DNA of 64,000 nt from Aplectana chamaeleonis (lineage: Eukaryota; Nematoda; Chromadorea; Rhabditida; Cosmocercidae). A program made the position numbers and the translations under genes. How positions within the stretch are numbered: position 1 is the stretch's first letter; every line of letters begins with the position of its first letter. Below the pieces are notes generated by a model, which saw nothing but the letters and a program-made list of their open reading frames with translations, was not told where the DNA came from and searched no databases. The stretch spans positions 62,001 through 126,000 of the forward strand of contig JAPDOI010000366.1 of NCBI GenBank assembly GCA_029168955.1. Reading direction: 5' to 3'. This document shows, piece by piece, positions 10,461 to 22,659 of the stretch.

Positions 10461-13400
10461 TAATTCAATTTATTCCAGATTATGACCAAAATTTTCCTTA
10501 ACCTAATAATTTGCATGTAATAAATTGATAATTTGCATGTAAAAATGTATTTAACTGCATGTATTAAATATTTAAACATTTGCAATTTAACTAGTCAAAT
10601 GCCCACCTAGATGTAGCCCTAGAATACCAGAATCAAACGACAATGCGTTGAAAACGAGCCTCGCTAGGGTTTCCAAACCATTACAGGTCGATTAGGCGAC
10701 TAAAACTACCCCAGATTCATACCTCCCATCGAATTATAGCTCATACATTGGCAAAGTTGGCGACCTGCCAGAAGAAGGGGCGTCGCGATTCAAATTTTGT
10801 CGTTAATGTGGATAGCACAGCCGGAACGTGACCCCGTCATCCGCTGGGTCGCTGGCATGGGGACGGAGGGAGGACGAGGGGCGAGGCGAGATGCGACGCG
10901 GATGCGGCGCTCACCCGGGTGTCAATAATACTTGCAACAGTATGCTACCGTAATCCTACAGTATTACTGCCAGCCTGTCTGCTGCCAGCCGGAGGCGCGT
11001 ATACCAAAAGTCTCCCGTCCCCTAGATCTGCCCCCCCCCCTCGGTGTCGGTGACGTTCCCCAATAGTGTTAGCCCTGCTCCATACTTGCACACACGAAGA
11101 GGACTCATGCGCGAAATAGAAAATGAGCAGAAAATTTCACATCGCTTGTCAATTCGGATAATAACCCATAACCTTTTCATCGCGGTCATAGACAAGCTGG
11201 TTCGCAAAGTGAGAAGCTAACAGTATCGAATATCAATTAAAACCTGCTTTCAGATTCGTTGATGGGGAGGATCGCCTCGATTGGTAAGTACCCGATTGGC
11301 CTGAAAAAAAAATTGACGTACAAATCGCCAGCGGCCCAGCAGGGTTTACTGTGCGTTTCAGGCGCGTCAGCATCAAGGATGTGCGTAATAGAAGTTTTGT
11401 TAATCCTTAGTCGTTCAACCGGCCAAAACCCTCGTTAGTCATTAGTCGTTAATCGTCAGTCGTTAAAGATCTAGGCTTAGAAAACAAGCACAGTTCAGGC
11501 AGAAAAAAACCTTATTAATAGAAAAAAGGAAGGCATGAAGAGATGTGTTTTCCAAAACATTCATAGCCATTAAAGACACCAGTCTCTTAATGCTAGAGAG
11601 CCTACAATACCCAACCTAAATCTTGCACAATTATCTATTTTACAATGTTCGAAGGATAAATTTGGCATCCTTCATTTTCTGAAGTACCTAAGGCGAGCCA
11701 TAAATGGGCGACTATTCTCTAATTGCGCTCAGTCATTAAAGAGCAGTGTACTGTATGGCGCTGTTTACGCACCAAAGCCAAGCCTGATATATATCGGAGT
11801 CTTACAAGAACTCAAGTAGAACCATTTCTAACTCAAAACTTAAAATGATTCTGTTGGAACTCCATTTACAGTACTTTAAAGCAATGGAGTACTCGCCCCA
11901 TTTATCTAAGCGAAGTCAACTTCTAATTGATTTCAGTTTTTGGAAATTTTCATCCGTTTCAGAATCTAGAAAACCTGAATTTAATTCAAGTTTATTTCGG
12001 ATATTGAAATTCCGAGCCTTTTTAGAACTTCCGAAATTTCTAATTCATTTCATTTTTTTTATTTCAAATTTATTCAAAAAACCTAACTTGTTATGAAATT
12101 TTCTACGTTATTAAATACCGAAAAATTCTGAATAATTTCAATATAAAAAAATCGGAATTCAATTCAAATTCTAAATTCATTTCTAATTATTTCGAATATT
12201 TTTCTCATTGTCCGTACTTGATGTATATTTTTATACATATGAACTTTACATACGTCTTAGTGTAATTTATTGAAAATCCGATTTTTTTTTTCAATTTTCA
12301 GAAATTCTTAGTTTATGTCGAGTTTTGATCTTTCGACTTCTTTCAACTTTGTGAGTTTCTAATTTATTTCAATTTCTGGGAGTTTCTAGTTTATTTCAAC
12401 TCTTGAATAATCTGCATTTTATTCAAATTTTGAAAAACCTAAATTTCATTCAATTTGATTACCGATTTTGGAATACCGAATTCTTATAAGTTATAAAAAA
12501 TCCTAACTCACTCCAAGTTTTAATTTTTTTATTTTATTCCAATCTTCGCAAAATCCAAACTCTTCTAAATTTTCAAACAAAAAAATGATTCAAAACTTGA
12601 TCAACATAAACACCTGTAAGGCTGAGGAGGATGAGTGGGTCAATGTTTCCTTAAGAGAGGTAATGAATCGAGAAAAGCAAAGAAGACACCCTTACGTTCC
12701 AACAAAACTGAAAGACGAAGACGAATGGAAGAGAAGCGTGGCAACCCGGGTTGAGTGGATCGATACATGGCATGGCTGGTTTCAGCGGCACTGTGATTTT
12801 GCCGCAGTAGTACCGTAATCATTGCGGCGCTATTGCGGTATTTGACACAAAAGCGAGGTCACTGCAACAAATAATTTTTTGACTAGTTCCAGCTAAAGAT
12901 ATTTTGACGCGGTTATGAGAGGAGTTTGTTCAGGTTCTAAGTTGGGAGCCTCTACATGTCTCTTTCCAAACATAAAAATTTTAACCCCTTAGAGCCTCTT
13001 AATGTCTATTTTTAATCATGGAATTTTTTACCCCTTAGAAATGCCGGAATCGCAAAAAAGCTTTTTCAGAAGCATACCGATTCCTGCGCGTTTCGAAATT
13101 GCAAAAACAAATGGAACAAAAGTTTGGCGTGAAAGCATCTTTTTTCGACATATGAATCATTCAAGAACTCGTGAAAGTAGGCCCACTTATCGTTGGTCGG
13201 TTGGCTGATGGGAATAAATGGGACAGGAAAATGATCAATTCTGCAAATACTTTGTCCGGCTTTTTAAAAATGTAACAATGTTCGCAGCGGTCATTAAATG
13301 CAGTGTTCAATAATATTTTTCATGTCGAGATCATTAGCTGAAACAAAGGGTTGATGGTGCTATCGCAGACAGGGCGGCGCCACTTGGCCACGCCCATTTA

Positions 13401-13950
13401 CTGCTCCACAACTACTCTACTAATTTTGGAATGGGAAAAACCCTCAGTTGGTTCTCAAATTGCGCGGCGGCGCGAAAAATTAGCATGGTCAAGTCGGATG
13501 ATTAAAGACAGCATACACGATAAAATTTGCTCCCTTGTTTTTCCAGGAATATTAATGCTCTGGAATGTGTAACAACAGTCGAGAACGGTTATGGGAAACT
13601 GTTTTTCTGGGTCCGAAAAGATCCAGTGTTATTTCAACTGACTCATGCGGGTGGAGGAATTGGCCATTACCTGAAAATATGATCTCTCAATCAAATCAGT
13701 CGATCTCTCGCGTCGACTCCCACTTGATGGTGCTATTTCTCTTGTTGATCGTTTCCTTCCTCGATAGGGTTATTCAATATGTTCCTAGTCGGAGGAGGCG
13801 AAATACAGTTGGGGCGGGCAAATACAGGGTCAGGACTCAGTTATTACTCTCTTAAAGCAGTTGTGGCTAGCTTTTAAAGCTTTAAAATGCGTGAGCGTTC
13901 AGGAGCAAGCCGTACGGTTCGGTTCACGTTTCTATCTTGACAAAGTTTAC
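10461..13950. other. Long stretch without recognisable genes
   Basis: Contains a GC-rich patch at 10820-10925 with a CACCCGGGTG palindrome, a run of C at 11029-11039, and very AT-rich sequence at 11840-12580 in which TTCAAATTTT/GAAATTT motifs recur without clear period. Short open frames at 12585-12818 and 13351-13855 have no recognisable domain. The last bases, 13950-13967, are one end of a family B element (see next entries). Confidence 0.4.
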
Positions 13951-13967
13951 GAGCGTGTATGCTGCCT
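13950..13967 (+). mobile_element. Terminal fragment of a TTAA element, family B
   Basis: GAGCGTGTATGCTGCCT matches the right end of the complete family B copy at 25933-26417 and is followed by TTAA at 13968-13971. The rest of the element to the left could not be recognised, so this is a truncated or strongly diverged copy. Confidence 0.6.
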
Positions 13968-13971
13968 TTAA

Positions 13972-14452
13972 AGGCAGTGTTCACGATGAAAATCTTTATT
14001 CAGTTTTCCCAACCATCTTGACGACGGTCCCTTGCTGATTCCAATGATGTCTTTGGAATGGTACAAGACCTTCTGGGAACGAAGTTATGGTCTCCCAAAG
14101 ATTGAGCTAGGGAAGCTTGGTGGACGAGTTGTCCGAGGCTTCTAACTTCCGTCATTTGCAGCCGATGTATGCGAGCTGACCTGAGCAAAGAGAGAAATCA
14201 AGAGTGAAGGGAAAATCTATTAATCGGAAATCGTCGCTCATCTCACAATCTCGAGTTTTCATTTGTTCACGTCGGAGGGCGGGCATTGCGCTTTTGGGGT
14301 TCGCCGTGCGCTCAAAGTGGCGACTTCGGGCTATTTAGGGGCTCTTCCTGGCTCGTTTTCATGCGTTCTTTCGACGTTTACGTTACATTGTGCCCCTCCA
14401 CTACCCACTCCTAGTGGAAACTGAAACACATTTCTTATCGTGAACACTACCT
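13972..14452 (+). mobile_element. TTAA miniature element, family A2 copy 1
   Basis: Begins AGGCAGTGTTCACGATGA and ends TTATCGTGAACACTACCT, imperfect inverted termini. TTAA precedes it (13968-13971) and TTAT follows (14453-14456). Non-coding, ~481 bp. The interior contains GGACGAGTTGTCC at 14122-14134. It shares its left flank TTAA with the family B end and its right flank with the family C element, so the elements lie end to end with a single TTAA between each. Confidence 0.85.
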
Positions 14453-14456
14453 TTAT

Positions 14457-14898
14457 AGAAGGTTCTCGATAAAATCGGTTGTTTTGTTATCCCCATGAAA
14501 TGGTAGATCTGGCCATCACAAAAACGAAAATAAGTGAAAATTTGGAGAAAAAACGCTCAGGAGCATGTTATTGCTTAGTGTCCTCCCGCCCACAAGTATC
14601 GAGATTTGTGTAAAAGCCTGTTTTGTCAAATTCTATTTTGCTTCTAAAGTAAATTCTGAGCGTTTCTGGGGACTACTGCCTAGTATAGCAGAAATATAAA
14701 AGGCGAATAAGCAAGCATTAATAAAAATCTCGTTAATTAGGGGGCCGGCCGACACCGGTAATTAGCTATTATACTTTGTTTTTTAAGCGTTTTTCCCACC
14801 AATTTCCGGGCTTTTTCACTTAGTTTTACTTTTGTGATGACCAAATCTACTTTCTCATGAAGAGAGCTCAAAAGTAGTTTTAATCGCGAACCCTGCTT
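14457..14898 (+). mobile_element. TTAA miniature element, family C copy 1
   Basis: 442 bp beginning AGAAGGTTCTCGATAAAATC and ending TCGCGAACCCTGCTT, flanked by TTAT (14453-14456) and TTAA (14899-14902). The interior matches the copies at 29632-30075 and 31607-32050, including a GGCCGGCCGACACCGGTAAT block. No coding capacity. Confidence 0.85.
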
Positions 14899-14902
14899 TT
14901 AA

Positions 14903-15376
14903 AGGCACAGTCCAACCTCGGAATCAATTTTTCGTTTTTCCGCCTATCTTGGAGAAAATTTAGCGCTGATCACAATGGTGTCTCCAGAATCGTTGAGAAC
15001 CCACTCCGAACGGAGTTACGACTCCTCAAAAATTTCAATTTTGAATGGCTAGAATGGTTCGCGGACGAGTTGTCTCGAGCCTGCATTTTCTCGTTATTCG
15101 CAACCATCGTTCTGAAGCAGGCCACAATATATAGCCAGACCGAAAACAAATCGAAGAACATAGGTTTTGAATAAAATCATCCGCGCGTCTCTTACCTATT
15201 GAGGTTGGAAACCTGACAGTGGGCGTTACCCAATTTTTTTTAAGGGGGGGTGGTCGACTTTTTCCTAGCTTTTTCTCGCTTATTTGAGCGAATTGAGATT
15301 TTGCGCTTGCCAGGGCTGCTATAGGCGACGACCGGACCATAATATCGAATTTTACCTCTGTAGTTGGACTGTGCCT
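14903..15376 (+). mobile_element. TTAA miniature element, family D copy 1
   Basis: Begins AGGCACAGTCCAACCTCGG and ends TAGTTGGACTGTGCCT. TTAA precedes it; the right flank reads CCAA, so that duplication has decayed. Its first half aligns with family A2 (CTGATCACAATGGTGTCT..., AACGGAGTTACGACTCCTCAAA, and a GGACGAGTTGTCT core near 15063) although the inverted termini differ. The interior is interrupted or diverged in the second half. Confidence 0.75.
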
Positions 15377-15510
15377 CCAAGTGCCCCCTTGCCCGCGGCG
15401 ATAGCTAGCCGCAGGGGAAGTGGGTGGGGCGGGCACACCGCATTCATGTTTTGGGGTCGTATAGAGGGATTTATTGTTTGTTTTTTGAACGACATTGTTG
15501 TTGTACATAT

Positions 15511-16102
15511 TGGGCCTCGTGCCGGCTTGTTGGCTGCATACTATACTTAGTATCGCCAGCTAACGGGATGAATGAATGGAATGAATGGACCTTGTCAAGC
15601 TGACCTTGTCAAGCTGGAAGTCTTCCAATTGCGCTGCCTGCGACATATTCTTGGGATCACGATTCGTGACCGTATTTGCAACGATAACATAAGAAGAAGC
15701 TGTATGGATCAACCGCTGGTTGAAGAGCAACTGAAGACAAGAAGATTACGGTGGTTTGGACATGTATGTCGAATGGATGCTGGCCGGCTCCCGTACAGTA
15801 TGCTGTGGCGGAAGCGCCCGCCGTCGTGGAAGATCCAGAGAACGGCCCCGAAGAAGAGGTGGCTCAAGCATATAGAAGAAGATCTAAAAACCCAACGGTG
15901 CAGTGTTCCTAACGCTAAACTTATTGCTGCAAACCGTACTGAATGGAAGCGTATCGTTCCGGCCGCACGAGCTCCTATGGCACCTACAGCAGTGTATTGG
16001 TTGAGAGGGCATCCCGCTCCGCCAGACGCCAGCTAACGGTATGAATGAATGGAATGAATGGGCCTCGTGCCGGCTTGTTGGCTGCATACTATACTTAGTA
16101 TC
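15511..16102 (+). mobile_element. RTE 3' fragment between 44-bp direct repeats
   Basis: The 44 bp starting TGGGCCTCGTGCCGGC occur at 15511-15554 and again at 16059-16102. Between them lie a tail-like block CGCCAGCTAACGGGATGAATG (15554-15590), an RTE coding fragment, and the same tail block again (16028-16058). The outer repeats look like a target duplication of unusual length. The tail block at both inner ends suggests a tandem or partial dimer of a truncated insert. Confidence 0.75.
15572..16036 (+). pseudogene. C-terminal part of an RTE reverse transcriptase protein
   Basis: An uninterrupted frame encodes the domain after the RT palm: LRCLRHILGITIRDR, RRLRWFGHVCRM, PKKRWLKHIEEDLK and a C-terminus near GHPAPPDAS. 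No palm motifs are present, consistent with 5' truncation. It is a different RTE subfamily from the elements at 1-1820 and 46085-49290. The same segment recurs at 17654-17920. Confidence 0.8.
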
Positions 16103-16107
16103 CGAAT

Positions 16108-16450
16108 CACTCCATTTCGGATATCCGACCGGATATCCGAGATTCGGATAATCCGATATCCGAAAATTTGAAAACACGCGTTATCTGAATCGAACCGATA
16201 TCCGGGAAATTTGAAATCGGCATTATCTGAATCGAACCATTATCCGAAGGGTCAAAAATTCGGATAAAATCGGATAAAAACGGATAAAAATCGGATAAAA
16301 ACAGGATAAAACGGATAAAATTTGCGTAAAATCGGATAAAACGGATAAAATTTGCGTAAAATTGGATGAAATCGGATCAAAACCGGACAAACCAGATAAA
16401 ACCGGATAAAATCGTGTGAAAATCGAATGAATCGGATAAAATCGGTAATA
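16108..16450. repeat. Minisatellite of CGGATAAAAT / ATATCCGA units
   Basis: First half (16108-16250) is rich in GGATATCCGA-type palindromes, second half (16250-16450) in tandem CGGATAAAA units of 10-13 bp. A TATG-rich simple repeat follows to about 16490. Starts directly after the 44-bp repeat of the RTE insert. Confidence 0.8.
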
Positions 16451-16505
16451 TGTATGTATATGTATATGTGTATGTTATGTATATATGTTTATTACACTCA
16501 CTTAA

Positions 16506-16990
16506 AGGCAGTGTTCACGATGATTTTCGTTCCTGAGTTTTTCACATAAAACAATGCGTTGGCACCCAAGTGTTACCAAATTTACGAAGAAACGGCGAGA
16601 AACACATTGAAACGTCGTATTTCAGTGACATTATTCTATAACATGGACTAGTTGTCCGGTTGGATGAACATGTTCATGGTGCTTGTCACCGGTGTAAAAT
16701 TAGGTCAATTCAAAAATAGAAGAATATTTAATGCACAGCAGGATTATTTAGGGCTTCAAGAAAAGAACGGAGCAATAGAGAGTAGAGAATTGTAAAGGGC
16801 GGGTCCATAAAAGATTTCATTGTCACAACAAACACTTCCTGTGATACTTAAAAGGCGGGGTGATACTTAAGGATTTCCTGTACTTATGGTGCGTTTTTCT
16901 CAATTTCTACGTCATTTTAGTTCTACCCAGGGGTCAGTTAGTCAATATAGCGAATAATCTCAAAATTGAAGATTATCGTGAACACTGCCT
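16506..16990 (+). mobile_element. TTAA miniature element, family A copy 1 (undisrupted)
   Basis: 485 bp with near-perfect inverted ends AGGCAGTGTTCACGATGATT and AAGATTATCGTGAACACTGCCT, flanked by TTAA at 16502-16505 and 16991-16994. It keeps two internal TTAA sites, 16848-16851 and 16867-16870, each preceded by GTGATAC. These same sites carry insertions in other copies (29632 and 23787). A GGACTAGTTGTCC core lies at 16645-16657. Non-coding. Confidence 0.92.
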
Positions 16991-16994
16991 TTAA

Positions 16995-17500
16995 GGCAAA
17001 TGCGTGATGATACGACGAAGATATGGAGAGAAGACAAGGTTATATCAACTAAACCAGGGAAAAAGGCGAAAACCAACCAAATAAAAAACTGGAGCAAAAA
17101 TTCTGATACCCTGTACACCCTACAGGTCAAATGAACGAAGATCTATCTCAAGAAAGAAGCAACAAATGAAAAAAGTTAAGTTTCGTAGCTCAGAATTATT
17201 TGGGATACTAGTCGCCTAAACTGGCCCAAGGAAGTAGCGCCGGTGACCCTTCTAGCGATTTTCAGGTATGCGCTACCCGCCCTATGTAGAAAAGATCTAA
17301 CCCTAACACTGGTAATTGGACGACTGAGGAATATTTTCATTTTTTCACCTCTAGTTTTTGACGTGACCAGTTTGAAATAGGGTGCAAGGTTCATTTTAGG
17401 TTGTATGTAGTAAACCGGTCCATTTTTTATATCAAGTATTTGACTCACTTTTGTTTCCTCACTCGTGTAATTTATGTATATGTCAATTCTCGTAGCTACT
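16995..17500. other. No recognisable gene
   Basis: Unique-looking sequence between a miniature element and the GT tract. Short open frames only. Confidence 0.35.
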
Positions 17501-17920
<420 letters not shown>

Positions 17921-19180
17921 CGGTATGAGTGAGTGAGTGAGTGAGTGAGTGAGTGAGTGAGTGAGTGAGTGAGTGAGTGAGTGAGCGAGTAAGCGAGTAA
18001 GCGAGTGAGCGAGTGAGTGAGCGAGTGAGTGAATGAACGAGCGAGTGAGTTGGTGAGTGAGTGAGTGAGTGAGTGAGTGAGTGAGTGAGTGAGTGAGTGG
18101 TGGTGGTGGTGAGTGAGTGGTGGTGAGCGAGGTGAGCGAGGTGGTGGTGGTGGTGGTGAGTGGTGGTGGTGGTGAGTGGTGGAGTGAGTGGTGGGTGGTG
18201 GTGGTGGTGATTGAGGTGGTGGTGGTGGTGAGTGAGTGAGTGAGTGGTGGTGGTGGTGGTGGTGGTGGTGAGGAGTGGTGGTGAGTGAGGTGGTGGTGGT
18301 GGTGGAGTGGTGGTGAGTGAGTGGTGAGGTGAGTGAGTGTGGTGGGTGAGGTGGTGGTGGTGAGTGGTGAGGTGGTGAGCGAGTGGTGAGTGGAGTGAGT
18401 GAGTGGTGGTGGTGGTGGTGAGTGAGTGGTGGTGGGTGGTGAGTGGTGGTGGTGGTGGTGAGTGAGTGAGTGAGTGAGTGAGGCAGTGGGCGAGTGAGAG
18501 TGAGTGAGTGGAGGTGGTGAGGTGGTGGTGAGTGGTGAGTGAGTGGGTGAGGTGAGTGGAGGTGAGGTGAGTGGAGTGGTGAGTGAGTGAGCGAGTGAGT
18601 GAGTGAGTGGTGATTGGTGAGTGAGTGAGTGAGTGAGTGGGTGGGTGAGTGAGTGAGTGAGGTGAGTGAGTGGTGGAGTGAGGTGAGTGAGTGAGTGGTG
18701 AGTGAGTGAGTGGTGAGTGAGGTGAGTGAGTGAGTGGTGAGTGAGTGAGGTGGGTGAGTGAGTGGTGAGTGAGTGGTGGTGGTGGTGGGTGAGCAGTGAG
18801 CGGAGTGAGTGGTGAGGTGAGTGGTGAGTGGTGGTGAGTGAGTGGTGAGTGGTGAGTGGTGGTGGTGAGTGGTGGTGGTGGTGAGTGGTGAGTGGTGGTG
18901 AGTGAGTGGTGGTGGTGGTGAGTGGTGAGTGGTGGTGAGTGGTGGTGGTGGTGGGTGGAGTGAGTGAGTGGTGGTGAGGTGGTGGTGGTGAGTGGTGGTG
19001 GTGGTGGTGGGTGGTGGTGGTGGTGGTGGTGAGTGAGTGGTGGTGGGTGGGTGAGGTGGTGGTGAGTGGTGGGTGGTGAGGTGGAGTGGTGAGTGGGTGG
19101 TGGTGGTGAGTGAGTGGTGAGTGAGGTGAGTGAGTGAGTGAGTGGTGAGTGAGTGGTGAGTGAGTGAGTGAGTGAGTGAG
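17921..19180. repeat. ~1.25-kb GAGT/GGT repeat derived from an RTE tail
   Basis: Starts as GTATGAGTGAGTGAG at the position where the related RTE fragment has GTATGAATGAATGG, so it is an expanded 3' tail. The first ~120 bp and last ~50 bp are mostly (GAGT)n; the middle mixes (GTGA)n and (GGT)n without a fixed period. On the minus strand it reads as endless His-Ser-Leu-Thr codons, which explains very long open frames that are not genes. The purine-rich G-clustered strand could form quadruplex or triplex structures. Confidence 0.9.
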
Positions 19181-20250
<1,070 letters not shown>

Positions 20251-20254
20251 TTAA

Positions 20255-20739
20255 AGGCAGTGTTCACGATAAAAAATGTGTTTCAGTTTCCACTAGGAAT
20301 GGGTAGTGGAGGGGCACACTGTAACGTTCACGTCGAAAGAACGCATGAAAACCAGCCAGGAAAGGCTCCAAAGGAGCCCGAAGTTCCCACTTCGAGCGCA
20401 AGGCAAACCCTAAAAGCGCAACACACGCCCACCGACGTGAACAAATGAATGCTCGAGATCGTGAGATGAGCGATGGTTTCCGATCAAAAGCCCCGTTCTT
20501 CCCTTCAACCTTAACCTGTCTCTTTACTAAGGTCAGCTGGCATACATCGGCTGCAAAAGACGCAAGATACAAGCCTCGGACAACTCGTCCAGCATGTTTC
20601 CTTAGCTCAATTTTGAGGAACCATAACTCCCTTTCTAGAAGGTCGTGTACGATTTCAGAGACATCATTGGAATCAGCATAGGGCCGTTTTCAAAACAGGC
20701 GAGGAAACAGAAAAGCGATTTCCATCGAGAACACTGCCT
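20255..20739 (-). mobile_element. TTAA miniature element, family A2 copy 2
   Basis: 485 bp in reverse orientation to the copy at 13972. TTAA precedes it (20251-20254); the right flank has decayed to CTGA. Ends are AGGCAGTGTTCACGATAA and TCGAGAACACTGCCT. The core GGACAACTCGTCC lies at 20578-20590. A short open frame (20212-20448) overlaps it by chance. Confidence 0.88.
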
Positions 20740-20949
20740 CTGATTCAGAGTACGTGTTGTAGGATTGCGACCTAGGCTAAGTAGAGAAAGTCAGCAACAA
20801 ACAAGATAAGCTGAATCACTCAGTCAGATGTAACTGAGTTGATTCAGTCAGATCTGACTTCGTGGTTAGAAAGGAGAGAAACTGCGTGCTCTCGGAACTT
20901 TTTTAAGGAGTAACTTAAATAATTCAGCAGAGATATTGGCTTATGAATG

Positions 20950-21254
20950 TATAGTCAACAGCAATGGAAGTAGGACCTGATGAGGTTGCGGACTCTCCGT
21001 AACATACTGTAGTCTGGTTGTGTTATCACTCATTTTTTCGAAATAACTGAGATTGGTCGGTGAGTTTTTGTTTCCATTCTCGCCATTTCACCTGTTTTCA
21101 TTGCTTCCACAGATGTAGTCGTATCGGTGACAACCAAGACTCACCGATCTATCAGAGCTCTTTCGGAAAAATGAGTGATACCACTAACAAACTACCGTAT
21201 GTTAGGACTAGTCCGCAACCTCACCAGGTCCTAATTCCATTGCTGTAGACTATA
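20950..21254. mobile_element. Fold-back miniature element with ~95-bp arms
   Basis: 20950-21045 pairs with 21160-21254 (TATAGTCAACAGCAATGGAA against TTCCATTGCTGTAGACTATA, and so on inward through GGTTGCGGACT and AGTGATAACAC-like blocks). The ends are TATA/TATA, so a TA duplication as in Tc1/mariner-type elements is likely. About 115 bp of unpaired loop. Non-coding. Confidence 0.85.
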
Positions 21255-21529
21255 TCAATATCAATATCAGCTTCCACAAAACAAACAGCATTTCATTTAT
21301 TGAGAATTAGAGCATGGAGTTGGTTGATTCGTTGTTCTTATCATCTCATATATTGTCGAGTCCTCATCATCATGGCTTTGCAAGACTGACCGCTTCAATG
21401 CAATTTATCGCTCGATACGATTTCGGACTTGATAGAAACCTGTCTGAATCGTTTCGGGCTCCTCTTATCACACACTCAGATGATCCTGACTGAGTGGTGG
21501 GTTTACTACGGGCCTATGTCTTGGCTGAA

Positions 21530-21672
21530 GTAACGTCGGCATCAATGCTGAACAGACTTTGCGTTTACTCTTAAATGTTGGTGGGAACTCGGTGCCATAT
21601 GCTATAACATAGGTGCACCGAGTTTGCGCCAACCTCCAAGGGGGGGGGACGCAAAGTCTCTCCAGGATCCAT
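21530..21672. repeat. Nested inverted repeat with a short hairpin core
   Basis: Outer pairing AACGTCGGCAT with ATGCCGATGTT, then AGACTTTGCGT (21554-21564) with ACGCAAAGTCT (21649-21659), then a core hairpin GTTGGTGGGAACTCGGTGC / GCACCGAGTTTGCGCCAAC at about 21577-21634. A run of nine G interrupts the right arm at 21640-21648. The core hairpin recurs at 45324-45392. Confidence 0.65.
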
Positions 21673-21781
21673 GCCGATGTTATATATGAGGTGAAACCGA
21701 GTAGAAATCGTCAGATCTACTTTAAAGCACCACCGCTAGATTCATTAAAGTCCGCCTTTTCTACTACGCTGCAGCTCTTAA

Positions 21782-22347
21782 AGGCAGTGGTTGCAATAAA
21801 ATGTGCTTGTCTTCATTCCTGCTCTGAACCCTTTTCTGAATTCGGAGTAGTAGGATCTATCAGGAAAATTTGCGAAAAAAGCCCTTTTTTTAACATTATT
21901 TTGAGTCTGAACTTTCCTGTCTTTTGATGATGGACGAGCCCACTTCACATCATCGGCATCGATGATCTCTAATATCAAGAACATGAGTTGGCTTGAAATT
22001 GCAACTCAATCAGTGAACAATAGTCTTCGCTGGGACCTGCTCGAGTATTTCTGTCTTCGTCAATTGAACACTGAATGAAGGGCTTGTTTCTATTTCCAGC
22101 TGTTTTTTTAGTTAAATTTGCATCTATTTCTGGCTGTCAACGTCAACGATTTTTTACGGTTCAGCACGAGACTGCGATCTTTTTGGGCGGGGCTGTGCAA
22201 GTGTGCACGAATTGTCAATTTAGGATCCTAATAACTCTATTTATAGCTCGTTTCATGCCCCATAACAATCGTAGTCTTTTAGCCGTTTGCGAATCGAACT
22301 GATTTTCATGGTTTGTTCTACAGCTTTTTTCTCCACGACTACTGACT
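21782..22347 (+). mobile_element. TTAA miniature element, family E copy 1
   Basis: Begins AGGCAGTGGTTGCAATAAAA after TTAA (21778-21781). The right end, CACGACTACTGACT near 22347, is a decayed version of the end of copy 2. Shared interior blocks include TGTCTTTTGATGATGGACGAG, CAAGAACAT.AG.TGGCTTGA and GAGACTGCGATCTTTTT. ~566 bp, no coding capacity. Confidence 0.7.
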
Positions 22348-22547
22348 TTGATGGAAAACTGACTATCGCACGAAGTAATCATGTTTAGTAAAACTGGTAT
22401 GATAGACCTTCTGATTACACTGAAGAGCATCAATTGCCTGTGGTCAACTCCATAGTAGGATTTCGCACCTATTTTTGTTTCTCTTGTCGTTCGAAAATGA
22501 CCAGATTACAGAGCAGATCGCTGATAAGTCGAAATCCCAGGGTAACG

Positions 22548-22655
22548 ATTATACCCGGAATTTTTTTTCGCATGTTTTACCGAGTTTCGCCGGAAAATTA
22601 CAAAAAAAATTCGGCAAAAGACAACCGGCAATCGCCGCACATCCCTACTTAGGAG
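22548..22655. repeat. GCCG-rich low-complexity repeat ending CGCACATCCCT
   Basis: Combines CCGAGTTTCGCCGG, TTCGGCAAAAG and CCGGCAATCGCCGCACATCCCT. The same style and the same end (GCCGCACATCCCT) occur at 52475-52600, so this is an interspersed repeat family. Confidence 0.6.
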
Positions 22656-22659
22656 AGCA

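Noticed and set aside
20975..21010. CTGATGAG at 20976 as a hammerhead ribozyme core
   Set aside because: The required GAAA partner and third stem are missing, and the bases belong to a fold-back element arm.
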